Assembly: GCA_016709545.1 (NCBI GenBank)
Contig: JADJMO010000022.1
Coordinates: 62,001 to 126,000 of the forward strand
Direction: 5' to 3'
Length of the DNA stretch: 64,000 nt
From: Myxococcales bacterium
GTDB lineage: Bacteria; Myxococcota_A; Polyangia; Polyangiales; JADJMO01
Shown piece after piece: positions 33,716-42,520 of the stretch (position 1 is its first letter; every line of letters begins with the position of its first letter). The notes under the pieces were generated by a model that ran no database searches, was not told the origin of the DNA, and was given only the letters and a program-made list of their open reading frames with translations. The position numbers and the translations under genes were made by a program.

Positions 33716-34363
33716 ATGCTCCAGAATCATCCGAGCGAAGGCAAGTGCAGCGCTCGGCCCCGCCCGCGATGGAGCGGCCTCCGCATCCTCGTCGTCGACG
33801 AGGATCGCGCGTCGCTCGATCAGGCCGCCGAGATCCTCGCGCGCGTGGGCGCCGAGGTCACCGTGCTCTCCGAGGAGGAGCGCGCCGAGGCCGAGGTGCG
33901 GCGCGGCGCCTACCAGCTCGTGCTGCTGGCGGTCCGCGCGGGTGGCCTCCACACGCTCGAGCGGATTCGCCGCGCTGACGGCGACGTCTCCGTCGTCGTG
34001 GTCACCGCAGACCCGGACACCGACACCGCGATCGCCGCGCTCAAGCTCGACGTCGCCGACTACCTCGAGAAGCCGTGCCTCCCCGATCTGCTCTGCGAGA
34101 CCGTCGAGCGCATCGCGCGCAAGAAGGGCCTGCCCACCACCAGCGACGACCGCGTGCTCCGCGCGATCGGCGACAACGTGCGTGGGCTCCGCCTGGGCGC
34201 CGGCCTCACCCTCAAGCAGCTCGGCGCGCGCGCTGGCCTCAGCATGTCGCTGATCTCGCAGGTCGAGCGCGGCGAGTCGTCGCCCTCGATCGGCTCGCTC
34301 CACCGCATCGCCCGCAGCCTCGACGTCGGCCTCTCGGAGCTGTTCCGCGGCGTGGATCCCTGA
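33716..34363 (+). CDS. Pseudo-receiver domain fused to an XRE-type HTH regulator
   Basis: 215 residues from ATG 33716 (33647 is an alternative). Residues 21-135 form a CheY-like receiver: acidic pair in RILVVDEDRASL and Lys119 in DYLEKPCLPDLL. The phosphoacceptor strand reads YQLVLLAVRAGG, with Ala72 where Asp is required, so phosphorylation at the usual site is impossible. Residues 147-212 are an XRE/cro HTH (RGLRLGAGLTLKQLGARAGL, then SLISQVERGESSPSIGSLHR). This is the reverse of the common output arrangement and suggests a constitutively active or ligand-gated DNA-binding protein. No cognate kinase is adjacent on the same strand. Confidence 0.8.
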   Translation: MLQNHPSEGKCSARPRPRWSGLRILVVDEDRASLDQAAEILARVGAEVTVLSEEERAEAEVRRGAYQLVLLAVRAGGLHTLERIRRADGDVSVVVVTADPDTDTAIAALKLDVADYLEKPCLPDLLCETVERIARKKGLPTTSDDRVLRAIGDNVRGLRLGAGLTLKQLGARAGLSMSLISQVERGESSPSIGSLHRIARSLDVGLSELFRGVDP

Positions 34364-34391
34364 AACGCGTGCGGGGTGCTACGACCCTCGC

Positions 34392-35111
34392 ATGCGCTTC
34401 CTCTCTGCTCCAGCTCTCGCCCTCCTCGTCGCGTGCGGTGATCCGGCCGTCGCCGACGGGCCGACGGACGGCGCCGTGGACTCTGGTACGGCGAGCGACG
34501 GTGCCGTCGACACCGGCGCCCCCGCGGACGGTGCGCCCTCCGACAGCGTCGTCGACACCGGTCCGGCGATCGCGTTCTGCCAGCAGGGGTGCACCAAGCC
34601 CGCCGACTGCGCGACCACGACCACCGCGGGCGCGTACGACGCGACCCACTGGTCGTGCAACGCGGGCGTCTGCCGCTACGAGGGGTGCAAGACGGACGCG
34701 GAGTGCACCGCCACCTTCGGCGGCGCCAAGCCCTACAAGTGCCACGCGACCGCGGGCGCGCTCGCAGCCTGTGTGCCGGCGTGCAGCAAGCCCGCCGACT
34801 GCGCGACGACCAGCGCCGCCTACGACGCCGACAACTACGCGTGCAATGGCGGCGCGTGCGAGTGGAAGGGCTGCAACGACGACGCCGAGTGCAAGAGCAG
34901 CCTCGCCAAGTCCAACACCGCGTGTCGGTCGGTCTCGGGGCTCCGCACCTGCGTGACGACGTGCAGCGCGCCCGCGGACTGCACGACGATCGCCGGCGCG
35001 TTCGACGCGGACAACTACGCGTGCGAGGCCGGCGTGTGCACCTATCTCGGGTGCAAGTCGGACGCCGAGTGCACCGAGTCGTTCAAGAAGGCTGGCTACG
35101 TCTGTCGCTAG
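34392..35111 (+). CDS. Lipoprotein with three tandem Cys-rich repeats
   Basis: 239 residues. Lipobox LALLVAC, then a 45-residue Asp/Thr/Ala/Gly linker. Three repeats of about 58 residues follow, each of the form C-x3-C-x3-ADC-x8-YDADNYAC-x5-C-x4-C-x4-EC. Examples are CTKPADCATTTT, CSKPADCATTSAAYDADNYA and CSAPADCTTIAGAFDADNYA, with GCKTDAECTATF, GCNDDAECKSSL and GCKSDAECTESF closing each unit. The even Cys count per unit suggests disulfide-knotted modules displayed outside the cell. Repeats 2 and 3 are the most alike, indicating recent duplication. The family is like many uncharacterised myxobacterial surface lipoproteins. Confidence 0.8.
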   Translation: MRFLSAPALALLVACGDPAVADGPTDGAVDSGTASDGAVDTGAPADGAPSDSVVDTGPAIAFCQQGCTKPADCATTTTAGAYDATHWSCNAGVCRYEGCKTDAECTATFGGAKPYKCHATAGALAACVPACSKPADCATTSAAYDADNYACNGGACEWKGCNDDAECKSSLAKSNTACRSVSGLRTCVTTCSAPADCTTIAGAFDADNYACEAGVCTYLGCKSDAECTESFKKAGYVCR

Positions 35112-35124
35112 CCCGTGTCGCCAG

Positions 35125-37308
35125 CTAGCTCTGGGCCACGGCGTCGACCGCCTCGAGCACCGCGGCCATGTCGAAGGGCTTCTCGAGCACCCGGCGCCCG
35201 GGGTGCTCGACGAACGCGCGGGCCTGCTCGGTGACCGCGCCGCCCGAGATGAACACCATGCGACGCGCCACGTCGGGGCGGGTCTGTTCCAGCGTCGCGT
35301 GCAGGTCGAAGCCGGTCATCTCGGGCATCATGAGGTCGCAGAGGAGCACGTCGAACTCGTGCGCAGCGACGCGGGAGAGCGCCTCGTGGGCGCTGCCGAC
35401 CTCCACCACCTCGTGTCCCCGCCCGGTGAGGAGGCGACTCAGCGTCTTGCGCACCAGCGGCTCGTCGTCGATGACGAGGACGCGCGCCCGCGCCTTGTTG
35501 GTGGACGGCGGGGGCGCCGACGAGGCCGTGCGCTCGGCCGCGGTCGGCAGGAGGACCCGGAATGTGGTGCCGCGTCCGAGCGCGGTGTCCACCTCGATGT
35601 GCCCCCCGAACCCCTCGATGATGGTCTGGCACACCGAGAGGCCGAGCCCGTGGTTGGCCGAGGGCCCCTTGGTGCTGAAGAACGGCTCGAAGATGCGGGG
35701 CAGCGCCGCCGGCGCGATCCCCGTCCCGTTGTCCTCGACCTCGAGCACCACCTGCGGGCCGCTGCGCGCGGTGCGCACGACGATCCACGCCTCGCTGACC
35801 GGTCGCGGGGGCATCGACTGCATGGCGTTGACGATCAGGTTGACGACCACCTGGCCGAGGCGCGCGTCGTTGGCGCGGGCGCGCAGGGGCTCACCGTAGA
35901 ACTCCGTGCGCAGCTCCGCCCGGTGGCGGACCGAGGGTGACACGAGGCGGATCGCGGCCTCGCACACCGCCTGCAGATCGACCGCCTCGATCCGGTCCTC
36001 CTCGGGACGGGAGAACGTGCGCAGGTCGCGGACGACGTTGCGGATCCGATGCAGCCCGTCGGTCATCTCGCCGAGCATCTCGCCGAACCGGGCGGCGAGC
36101 ATCGGGACGGCGCGGGCCTCCTCGCGCAGCAGGTCGAGGTTGCTGAGGACGAAGGTCAGCGGGTTGTTGATCTCGTGGGCCACCCCGGCCGCGAGGGTGC
36201 CGGCCGCGAGGATGCGATCCGCGTGGCGCAGGCGCGCCTCGAGCGCGCGCTGCTCGGTGAAATCCATCACGGTGCCCGACGCGTGCACCGGCTTGCCCTG
36301 CGCGTCGGTGACGATGTGGCCCCTGGTACGGATCCATCGGACGCCGCTCTCGGTGGGGACCCGCGCCTCGATCTCGTACGGCTGCCCCAGCTTGGCGGCC
36401 TGCTCGAAGGCCTTGGCGGCGCGCGCGCGATCGTCGGGGTGGAGCGCCTCGGTCCACGCGGCGGCGGTGACGGCTTCTCCCTCGCGCAGCCCGAGGAGCC
36501 GCGGCGTGCCGGCCGACCAGCGCATCGCCCCCCCCTGGTGCAGGTCCCATTGCCAGATCCCCACCTTGGCGGTGTCGAGGGCGAGCTCGAGCCAGGCCTC
36601 GCGCTCCTTCAGCGCCGCGGTCGTGCGTTCGAGCTCGGCGAGGCGCAGCTGCAGCTCGGCGTTCTTGTTGATGATCTCGGTCGACTGGTCCTCGAGGGCC
36701 TCGAGGGTGGCAGACGCGCCGCGCGCCACCGAGAGCACCCGCCGCAGCCGCGAGCGCAAGGTCTGCTGCTCGGGCAGGACGAGCGTGTACGTGGCTCCGT
36801 GCGCGTGGAGCCCGGGCTCGACGGTGACCACCGTTTCGGCGAGGCCCTGGAGCACGGGGAGCTTGCGCAAGAGGCCCGCGATGAAGCGCAGCGTCGGGGC
36901 CGAGCCCGCGCGATCTTCGGCGATCGACGCCGAGAACTGCGCGCGCCGGCCCGCGCCGAGGGTCATCGTCGCATCGACGCACCGGAGCGTCCCGCGGATG
37001 CCCCAGCGCGCGAAGAGCACGTAGAGGTCTTGCACCGACAGGAAGGCGTTGGCGATCCGCACGAACCCGTGGCCGGTCCGCGCGCCAGCCCCGCTCACGA
37101 ACAGGCGCTCGGTCTCGTGCGGGCCCCCGCAGCCCCGCTCGGTGCGCTCCATGAGCTCGACCCACACCTCCCAGTCGATGCGCGCGTGGCGATCGCGGAG
37201 GGAGGCCGCGTCGAGCGGGAGGCCGGCCCAGAGCTCGAACGGGTCGAGGCCACGGTGCACCACCGCGTCGGCGACGAGCGCCACGGTCTGGCAGCTGACC
37301 TCGTTCAT
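35125..37308 (-). CDS. Soluble hybrid histidine kinase (sensor-PAS-HK-receiver)
   Basis: 727 residues from ATG 37308, no membrane segments. Residues 1-190 are a helical/alpha-beta sensor domain (LVADAVVHRGLDPFELWAGL, WEVWVELMERTERGCGG) that resembles AraC arabinose-binding-type or V4R-like input domains. A coiled coil leads to a PAS domain (LELALDTAKVGIWQWDLHQG, then TEALHPDDRARAA). HisKA has His378 in AAGVAHEINNPLTFVL. HATPase has the N box VVNLIVNAMQSMP, G1 VEDNGTGIAP and G2 NHGLGLSVCQ. The C-terminal receiver has Asp658 in LLCDLMMPEMTG and the conserved Lys in EKPF. All catalytic residues are present. The output partner is unknown. Confidence 0.9.
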   Translation of the reverse strand: MNEVSCQTVALVADAVVHRGLDPFELWAGLPLDAASLRDRHARIDWEVWVELMERTERGCGGPHETERLFVSGAGARTGHGFVRIANAFLSVQDLYVLFARWGIRGTLRCVDATMTLGAGRRAQFSASIAEDRAGSAPTLRFIAGLLRKLPVLQGLAETVVTVEPGLHAHGATYTLVLPEQQTLRSRLRRVLSVARGASATLEALEDQSTEIINKNAELQLRLAELERTTAALKEREAWLELALDTAKVGIWQWDLHQGGAMRWSAGTPRLLGLREGEAVTAAAWTEALHPDDRARAAKAFEQAAKLGQPYEIEARVPTESGVRWIRTRGHIVTDAQGKPVHASGTVMDFTEQRALEARLRHADRILAAGTLAAGVAHEINNPLTFVLSNLDLLREEARAVPMLAARFGEMLGEMTDGLHRIRNVVRDLRTFSRPEEDRIEAVDLQAVCEAAIRLVSPSVRHRAELRTEFYGEPLRARANDARLGQVVVNLIVNAMQSMPPRPVSEAWIVVRTARSGPQVVLEVEDNGTGIAPAALPRIFEPFFSTKGPSANHGLGLSVCQTIIEGFGGHIEVDTALGRGTTFRVLLPTAAERTASSAPPPSTNKARARVLVIDDEPLVRKTLSRLLTGRGHEVVEVGSAHEALSRVAAHEFDVLLCDLMMPEMTGFDLHATLEQTRPDVARRMVFISGGAVTEQARAFVEHPGRRVLEKPFDMAAVLEAVDAVAQS

Positions 37309-37413
37309 CGAGTGGCCCACCCCACCATGATCCAGAGCGTAGGCGCAGCGCGCCGCCATGGGAACGGCCGAGCTGCTTGCGGGGGCCACTTTGCCGTGCG
37401 AAAGCCCCGGTCC

Positions 37414-38933
37414 ATGGGCGCCGTGCTGGCCATCGATCAAGGCACGACCAGCGTGCGCGCGACGCTGCTCGAGGCCGACGGCCAGGGCATCCTCCGCACC
37501 CTGTCGGCCGCGGCCGAGACCATTCCCCGCAGTTTCCCGCGCCCGGGGTGGGTCGAGATCGACGCCGAGCTCGTCGTCGCGGCGACCGAGCGGGTCACCC
37601 ACAAGGCGATGGAGCGCTCGGGCATCCGCGCCTCCGACGTGCTCGCGCTGGGCTTCACCAACCAGGGCGAGACCGTCGTCGCCTGGGATCGCGCGACCGG
37701 CAAGCCGCTGGCCCCCGCGATCGGGTGGCAGTGTCGGAGGACCGAGGAGGCGTGCGCGCGGCTGCGCGAAGACGCGGCGCTCGTCAGCCGGATCCGCAAC
37801 GCCACCGGGCTGCCCATCGACCCCTACTTCTCGGCGACCAAGATCGCCTGGCTGCTCGACCACGTGCCCGACGGCCGGGCCCGCGCGGCCCGCGGCGAGA
37901 TCCTGGTCGGCACCTTCGACAGCTACACGTTGTTCCGGCTGTCGGCCGGGGCGCTGTTCGCGACCGATCCGTCGACCGCATGCCGCACGCTGCTCGCCGG
38001 GCTCGACGACGGCCGCTTCTCGCAGGAGCTCTGCGACACCTTCCGGGTGCCGAGGGGCGTGCTCGCCGAGGTGGTGTCGAGCGACGTCGCGGGCGTCGAC
38101 GCCCGCATCTCCGTCGGTGGTCTCACGCTGCCCCTCCGCGCGATGCTGTGCGACCAGCCCTCGGCCATGCTCGGCACCGGGTGCGCGGCCGAGGGAGACG
38201 TCAAGTGCACCTACGGCACGGGCGCGTTCCTCCAGGTGCACACCGGCGCGAACCACGCCGTGGCCGACGACGGCCTCCTGCGCTCGATCGCCTGGGAGCT
38301 CTCCGGCGCGCGCACGTACTTGCTCGAGGGCGGCGTGCTCACGGCGGGCGACGTCCTCACCTGGCTCGTCGACGACCTCGGCCTCATCGCGCGGCCCGAC
38401 GCGCTCGACGATCTGCTCGCGACCACGCCGGACTCGGCGGGCGTGGCGTTCCTGCCTGCCCTCAGCGGGCTCGGCGCGCCGCACTGGGTCGGCGAGGCGC
38501 GGGGCACGGTGCTCGGTCTGCATCGAGGGGTCACGCGGGCGCACCTCGTCCGCGCGGCGCTCGAGGGCGTGGCTCACGAGGTGGCCGACATCGTCGAGGC
38601 CGCGGCGCGCGCGCTCGGTCGGCCGCTCGCGCCCAGTGGGCCGACGGCGGCCTCGCCGCGTCGACCGAGTTCCTCGAGCTGCAGGCCGATCTCATCGGGA
38701 TGCCGCTCCGCCGCGCGCCGCGGGCCGAGGCCACCACCCACGGGGTCGCGGCCATCGCGGCGGTCGCCACGGGGCTGTCCCCCTCGATCGAGCAGGCGCT
38801 CCGCGCAGACCCGCAGCCCAAGGTGCTGCCGACGCTGGACGCCGCGGCGCGACACGAGCAGCGTGCCCGCCACGCGCGGCTCGTGGCGGTGGCAACCTCC
38901 CGGGCGGTGCTCGATCTCCATCGCGGAGCCTGA
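37414..38933 (+). CDS. glpK: FGGY-family kinase, glycerol kinase-like (one frame change)
   Basis: Reads MGAVLAIDQGTTSVRATLLE (ATP-site DQGTTS), PRPGWVEIDAELVV, LGFTNQGETVVAWDRATGKP, GWQCRRTEE, DPYFSATKIAWLLD, CTYGTGAFLQVHTG and PALSGLGAPHWVGEARGTVL, which are glycerol-kinase landmarks. A missing base at the CCC run (38632-38634) breaks the frame. With it restored the protein continues QWADGGLAASTEFLELQADL to the stop at 38933, giving about 506 residues, the usual GlpK length. It phosphorylates glycerol to sn-glycerol 3-phosphate. The stop overlaps the next start (TGATG), so the PHP gene is coupled. Confidence 0.8.
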
Positions 38934-39856
38934 TGCGCACCTCTTCGACCCTCCACGACGAGCACATGCACCTGCGGCCCCACGGGGTCTCGCCGCTGCC
39001 CGCGCATCGCCTCGCGCCCATGCTGGAGGCCGCCCGCGCGAAGGGCGTGGTCCCCGGCATCCGCGAACACGCGCCGCTCCCCGCCCGCTATCGACTCGGC
39101 CCCGACGGCGACTACCTGTTCTGCATGCGGGTCGACGAGGTCGAGCCGTTCCTCGCCGAGCTCGAGGGGCAGGGGGTTCCCGTCGGCTTCGAGATCGACC
39201 ACCTCGACGGCTGCGAGGCCGAGACCCAGGCCATCGTCTCCGACCTGCTCGACCGCGCGCGGCGCCGCGGGATCCCCATCGGGGGCCTCACGGGTTCGGT
39301 GCACTTCATCCACGGCGTGGTCGACGATCTCGGCGGCGTGGACAAGGGCGGCATCCCCCACGTCCTCTGCGACTACCTCGAGTCGGTGATGAAGGCGCAC
39401 CTCGCCGAGCACGGCGCCGAGCGCACCGTGCGCGAGTACTTCGCCTCGGTGCGCGCGCTGATCGGCACCGGGTTCTACGACGTCGTCGGTCACCTCGAGC
39501 TCGTGCGCAAGTGGGACCGTCGCGACCCGGAGACCGGCGTGAGCGAGCTCTTCGGCGCCGTCGAGGACGTCTACACGCGCGAACTCGAGGCCACCATCGC
39601 GCGCGCCGCCGAGGCCGACGTGATCCTCGAGTACAACACCGCAGGGCGCGACATCGTCATCGGCCGCCCGTACCTCTCGGACGAGGCCGTGCGCGCGTGC
39701 GTGCGGCACGGCGTGAAGCTCGCGCTCTCGTCGGACGCCCACACCCCGAAGGCGGTGGGGCGCTACTTCGCCGAGGCGACCGAGACCCTGCGCGGGCTCG
39801 GCGTGCGGGCGCTCTACGCCGTGCGCGATCGCGAGCGGATCGAAGTGGCGCTCTAG
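38933..39856 (+). CDS. PHP-domain phosphatase, histidinol-phosphatase-like
   Basis: 307 residues. Metal-binding motifs of the PHP family: DEHMHLRPHG (residues 9-18), PGIREHAPLP, FEIDHLDG, GSVHFIHG, VVGHLELVRKW and LALSSDAHTPKAVG. This matches HisK-type histidinol-phosphatases and related PHP phosphoesterases, which use a trinuclear metal site. Translationally coupled to the glycerol kinase gene (ATG shares a base with its stop), so a substrate linked to glycerol phosphate metabolism is as plausible as histidinol phosphate. No other his genes are in the window. Confidence 0.8.
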   Translation: MRTSSTLHDEHMHLRPHGVSPLPAHRLAPMLEAARAKGVVPGIREHAPLPARYRLGPDGDYLFCMRVDEVEPFLAELEGQGVPVGFEIDHLDGCEAETQAIVSDLLDRARRRGIPIGGLTGSVHFIHGVVDDLGGVDKGGIPHVLCDYLESVMKAHLAEHGAERTVREYFASVRALIGTGFYDVVGHLELVRKWDRRDPETGVSELFGAVEDVYTRELEATIARAAEADVILEYNTAGRDIVIGRPYLSDEAVRACVRHGVKLALSSDAHTPKAVGRYFAEATETLRGLGVRALYAVRDRERIEVAL

Positions 39857-40005
39857 CGCGGCTTGGGCGGGTCCTTGGGCTGCGCGTTCGTCTGGCAGCT
39901 ACAGCGCTTGTCCTTGGGGAGGTGCCCGAGGATCTGCTCCACGTGCATCCCGCACCCCACGTAGCTCGCCTTCCCACACTTCGGACACGTTGCCGGCATG
40001 CACAT
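39853..40005 (-). CDS. Small zinc-ribbon-like protein, 50 aa
   Basis: From ATG 40005, with AGGAGG ideally placed 8 bases upstream. It reads MCMPATCPKCGKASYVGCGM then HVEQILGHLPKDKRCSCQ. The pattern CxxCGK-x3-GCGxHV-x11-RCxC is that of a widespread small bacterial protein usually annotated as hypothetical. Four or more Cys plus a His can bind one zinc. Third-position GC is high. Its end overlaps the stop of the convergent PHP gene by three bases, and it lies downstream of the UspA gene on the same strand. Confidence 0.75.
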   Translation of the reverse strand: MCMPATCPKCGKASYVGCGMHVEQILGHLPKDKRCSCQTNAQPKDPPKPR

Positions 40006-40061
40006 TCGAGTGACCTCCTGCCCGTGGGAGCCAGGGGCCTTCGAAGAGGGTTCGCGGCTCC

Positions 40062-40544
40062 CTAGCCGCTGACGCGGACGCCGACCACGGGGGTGTCGAC
40101 CCGCCCGGCCACCTTGTCCGCCGTGTTGCCGAAGAAGATCTCGGTGAGGCCCGAGCGGTGGTTGCCGATGACGACCAGGTCGTAGCCCCTGGCGTCGCGG
40201 ACGATGTGCTCGAGGACGTCTCCGGACTCGACGATGCCACGCACGTGAACGCCCTCGCGCGTGGCCTCCTTGACCAGGCGGCGGAGCTTCTTGGTGGCCT
40301 GCAGGTGCGCCTCCTCGACGAGCGTCGGCCCATCGAGCCCTTCGGCGGGCAGGTGGGCCATGGACGTGTACGACGGCAGGTCGATCACGTGCAGGGCATC
40401 CACGCGGGCGCCCTGCACGGTCGCGAGATCGACGGCCCACTGCAAGATGGCGACGGAGGCGTCGGAGAGGTCGACGGGGACGAGGATGGTCCCGACCTTC
40501 GCCGGCACCTTGCCGTTCTCGAGGGAGCATTCATAGCGGGTCAT
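40062..40544 (-). CDS. Universal stress protein family (UspA)
   Basis: 160 residues with a single Usp domain: GTILVPVDLSDASVAILQWA at the start, VDALHVIDLP, GVHVRGIVESGDVLEHIVRD, DLVVIGNHRSGLTEIFFGNT and VVGVRVSG at the end. The ATP-loop G-x2-G-x9-G-S/T is only approximately present (GNHRSGLTEIFFGNTAD), so nucleotide binding is uncertain. Usp proteins are cytosolic dimers induced by starvation and oxygen stress. The small zinc-ribbon gene follows 56 bases downstream on the same strand. Confidence 0.9.
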   Translation of the reverse strand: MTRYECSLENGKVPAKVGTILVPVDLSDASVAILQWAVDLATVQGARVDALHVIDLPSYTSMAHLPAEGLDGPTLVEEAHLQATKKLRRLVKEATREGVHVRGIVESGDVLEHIVRDARGYDLVVIGNHRSGLTEIFFGNTADKVAGRVDTPVVGVRVSG

Positions 40545-40579
40545 GCCCGCACTCTACTCCGTCGCCGCGCGGGCGGGCC

Positions 40580-41497
40580 CTACTCGACGGCCTGGCACTG
40601 GTTGGCGACGCACGCCACGGGGCGCGGCGCCATGCACTTGACCGCCGGGCAGAGGAGCTTGGCCTTGCTGCACGACTTGGTCCAGCTCGCCTCGCGCGCA
40701 GCCGCCGTGAAGGTGTCGGTGATGTTCGACGGGCAGATGCGGCAGTAGCAGTCGGCCGTGGACGCGACGTTCGCCGAGTACACGGTGGCGGTGCAGTCGC
40801 TGTCGACGTCGCACGCGCCGGCCTTGTGCGCGAGACGCGTGTAGAACGCGTCGGCGACGAGCTCCTTGCCCTTGCCGGTGGGGAACGAGACGCTCTTGAT
40901 CGTGCCGGCCGCGAGGATCGGCCCACCCGCGAGCGCCGAGCCCGCGCCCGACGAGATGCCCGAGAGGGTGGTGGTCGTGGAGTACGAGAGCTTGTCGGCC
41001 TTCAGGCTGAAGCACGGCGCCTTGACGCAGCGGATGCCCAGGTCGGTGACCTTGTAGAACGTGCCGGTCGGCTCGACGTCGGAGCCCGGGTACCAGGCCT
41101 CGCTCGCGACGAGCACGCCGACCTTGAACGAGCCGATGGTCTGCACCTTGGGGTTGCCGCGGACCACGAGGCGCGAGACGTCGACGCCCGCGAGCTCGCT
41201 CTCGGTGAGGCCGAGCTTCGAGGCGAGGTCGACCGAGGCGACGTAACACTCGGCCGCGTAGCTGCCGTCGGCGCAGAGGGTGGTGTCGCGGTTGGCGCGC
41301 TTGATCCAGTACCCGCCGCAGATCGGCGAGATGCACTTGCGGTTGTCGTGGCGCAGCGTGTGGTACGCGCCGTAGGTCACCGCGTCCGCCGTCGACTCCG
41401 GCGTGTCGATGCCCTCTTCGTCGGTCGAGTCGACCGAGGCAGAGCAGCCGAAGGTGGAGAGGGCGAGGACGGCGAGGGTGGTGGCGACGACACGCAT
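40580..41497 (-). CDS. DUF6748-like lipoprotein
   Basis: 305 residues from ATG 41497 (GGAG just upstream). Lipobox LALSTFGC. The mature part begins YGAYHTLRHDNRKCISPICG, GYWIKRANRDTTLCADGSYA and AECYVASVDLASKLGLTE, then LVVRGNPKVQTIGSFKVGVL. This order of RKCxxPxCGGYW, CADGxY and ECYVA resembles the DUF6748 family of myxobacterial secreted proteins. The C-terminal third is another Cys-rich module (AGACDVDSDCTATVYS, DCYCRICPSN, CPAVKCMAP). Probably disulfide-rich and periplasmic or surface-exposed. Function unknown. Confidence 0.75.
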   Translation of the reverse strand: MRVVATTLAVLALSTFGCSASVDSTDEEGIDTPESTADAVTYGAYHTLRHDNRKCISPICGGYWIKRANRDTTLCADGSYAAECYVASVDLASKLGLTESELAGVDVSRLVVRGNPKVQTIGSFKVGVLVASEAWYPGSDVEPTGTFYKVTDLGIRCVKAPCFSLKADKLSYSTTTTLSGISSGAGSALAGGPILAAGTIKSVSFPTGKGKELVADAFYTRLAHKAGACDVDSDCTATVYSANVASTADCYCRICPSNITDTFTAAAREASWTKSCSKAKLLCPAVKCMAPRPVACVANQCQAVE

Positions 41498-41580
41498 GGG
41501 GGGCTCCTTGGAAAAGGCCCGTGGACCAATGTAGGCGCCGCTCGTACACCCACCTCGGCCTCCGGTCAATCCGGAGAGGG

Positions 41581-42413
41581 CTACAGCCCTTCGTCGGCCT
41601 TGTTCCCCTTGCCGCTCGCGCCACCGCTGTACATCGAGAAGCTCTTCCAGACGTGCTCGATGGTGTCCTTGTTCGCGAGGTAGCTCGCGTCGTCGGACGA
41701 CACGTAGAGGACGTAGTTGTCGGACTTGTCGAGCGCGACGAGCACCACGCCCTTGTTGCGCTTGTCGCCGCTCGCCATGAGCGAGGTGAAGTCGGCGAGC
41801 GAGTAGTCGGCGCCCTTGTCCTGGCGATGCCGATCCACACGTCCTTGTCGCCGAAGCCCTCGAGCAGCGACTTGCTCTTCTTCTGCACGTCGCCCTTGGA
41901 GAGGCTCGCGTCCTTGAACACGGCGAGGGCGAGGTCGATCTGGTGCGGCTTCGGCGTCTGCGTCGTGTAGTACGCGATGCCGTTGTGGGTGGAGAGCTTC
42001 ATGGCCGGCGTGCCCGCCGGGACCTTGAACTCGTAGCCCACCGCCTCGTCGTAGATCGCCGTCCAGTCGTCGGGGATCGGGTTCTTGTCGTCGTCGGGGT
42101 CGATCGCCTTCGACTTCTTCTTCTTCTTCTTGGGGGCGTCGTCGTCGTCGTCGGCCGCCTTCTTCTTCTTCTTGGGCGCGTCGTCGTCGTCGTCGGCCTT
42201 GGCCTTCTTGGGCGTGTCGTCGTCGTCGTCGGCCGCCTTCTTCTTCTTCTTCTTGGGGGCGTCGTCGTCGTCGTCGGCCGCCTTGGCCTTCTTCTTCTTC
42301 TTCTTGGCATCGTCGTCCTTGCTCTCGGCCGACGTGTCGTCGTCCTTCTTCGAGCAGGCCGGGGGAAAGACGAAGGTGAGGGCGAGGAGCCAGCCGAGCC
42401 AGGGGCGGGACAT
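41581..42413 (-). CDS. Lipoprotein with alternating poly-Lys and poly-Asp blocks (one frame change)
   Basis: Lipobox TFVFPPAC, then about 80 residues of alternating charge blocks: four cycles of DDDDD-AP/TP-KKKKK(K), encoded by GTC and CTT triplet runs between 42105 and 42330. The C-terminal domain (WTAIYDEAVGYEFKVPAGTP, HNGIAYYTTQTPKPHQIDLA, FKDASLSKGDVQKKSKSLLE) is interrupted at about 41820 by a lost G. With it restored it continues DKGADYSLADFTSLMASGDK to EHVWKSFSMYSGG. Joined length is about 277 residues. The highly charged spacer may extend the C-terminal domain away from the membrane. The repeat number could vary by slippage. Confidence 0.75.
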
Positions 42414-42520
42414 CCGCCGATTGTCGATCGACGGCTCCGCTCGCGCAACCGTGCTGCGTCACCCGCTTCGCACCTGCTCGGGCGTGCGCCGGCGCCGCAT
42501 TCGTGGCAGCTTCGCGCGCC

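Noticed and set aside
36049..40065. Plus-strand open frame of 1338 codons
   Set aside because: The first 450 codons are antisense to the hybrid kinase and the last 350 follow the frame break in the kinase gene; only 37414 to about 38632 is real.
42105..42330. Possible CRISPR-like or satellite array
   Set aside because: The repeats are in-frame GTC/CTT triplet runs encoding Asp and Lys inside a lipoprotein; there are no unique spacers.
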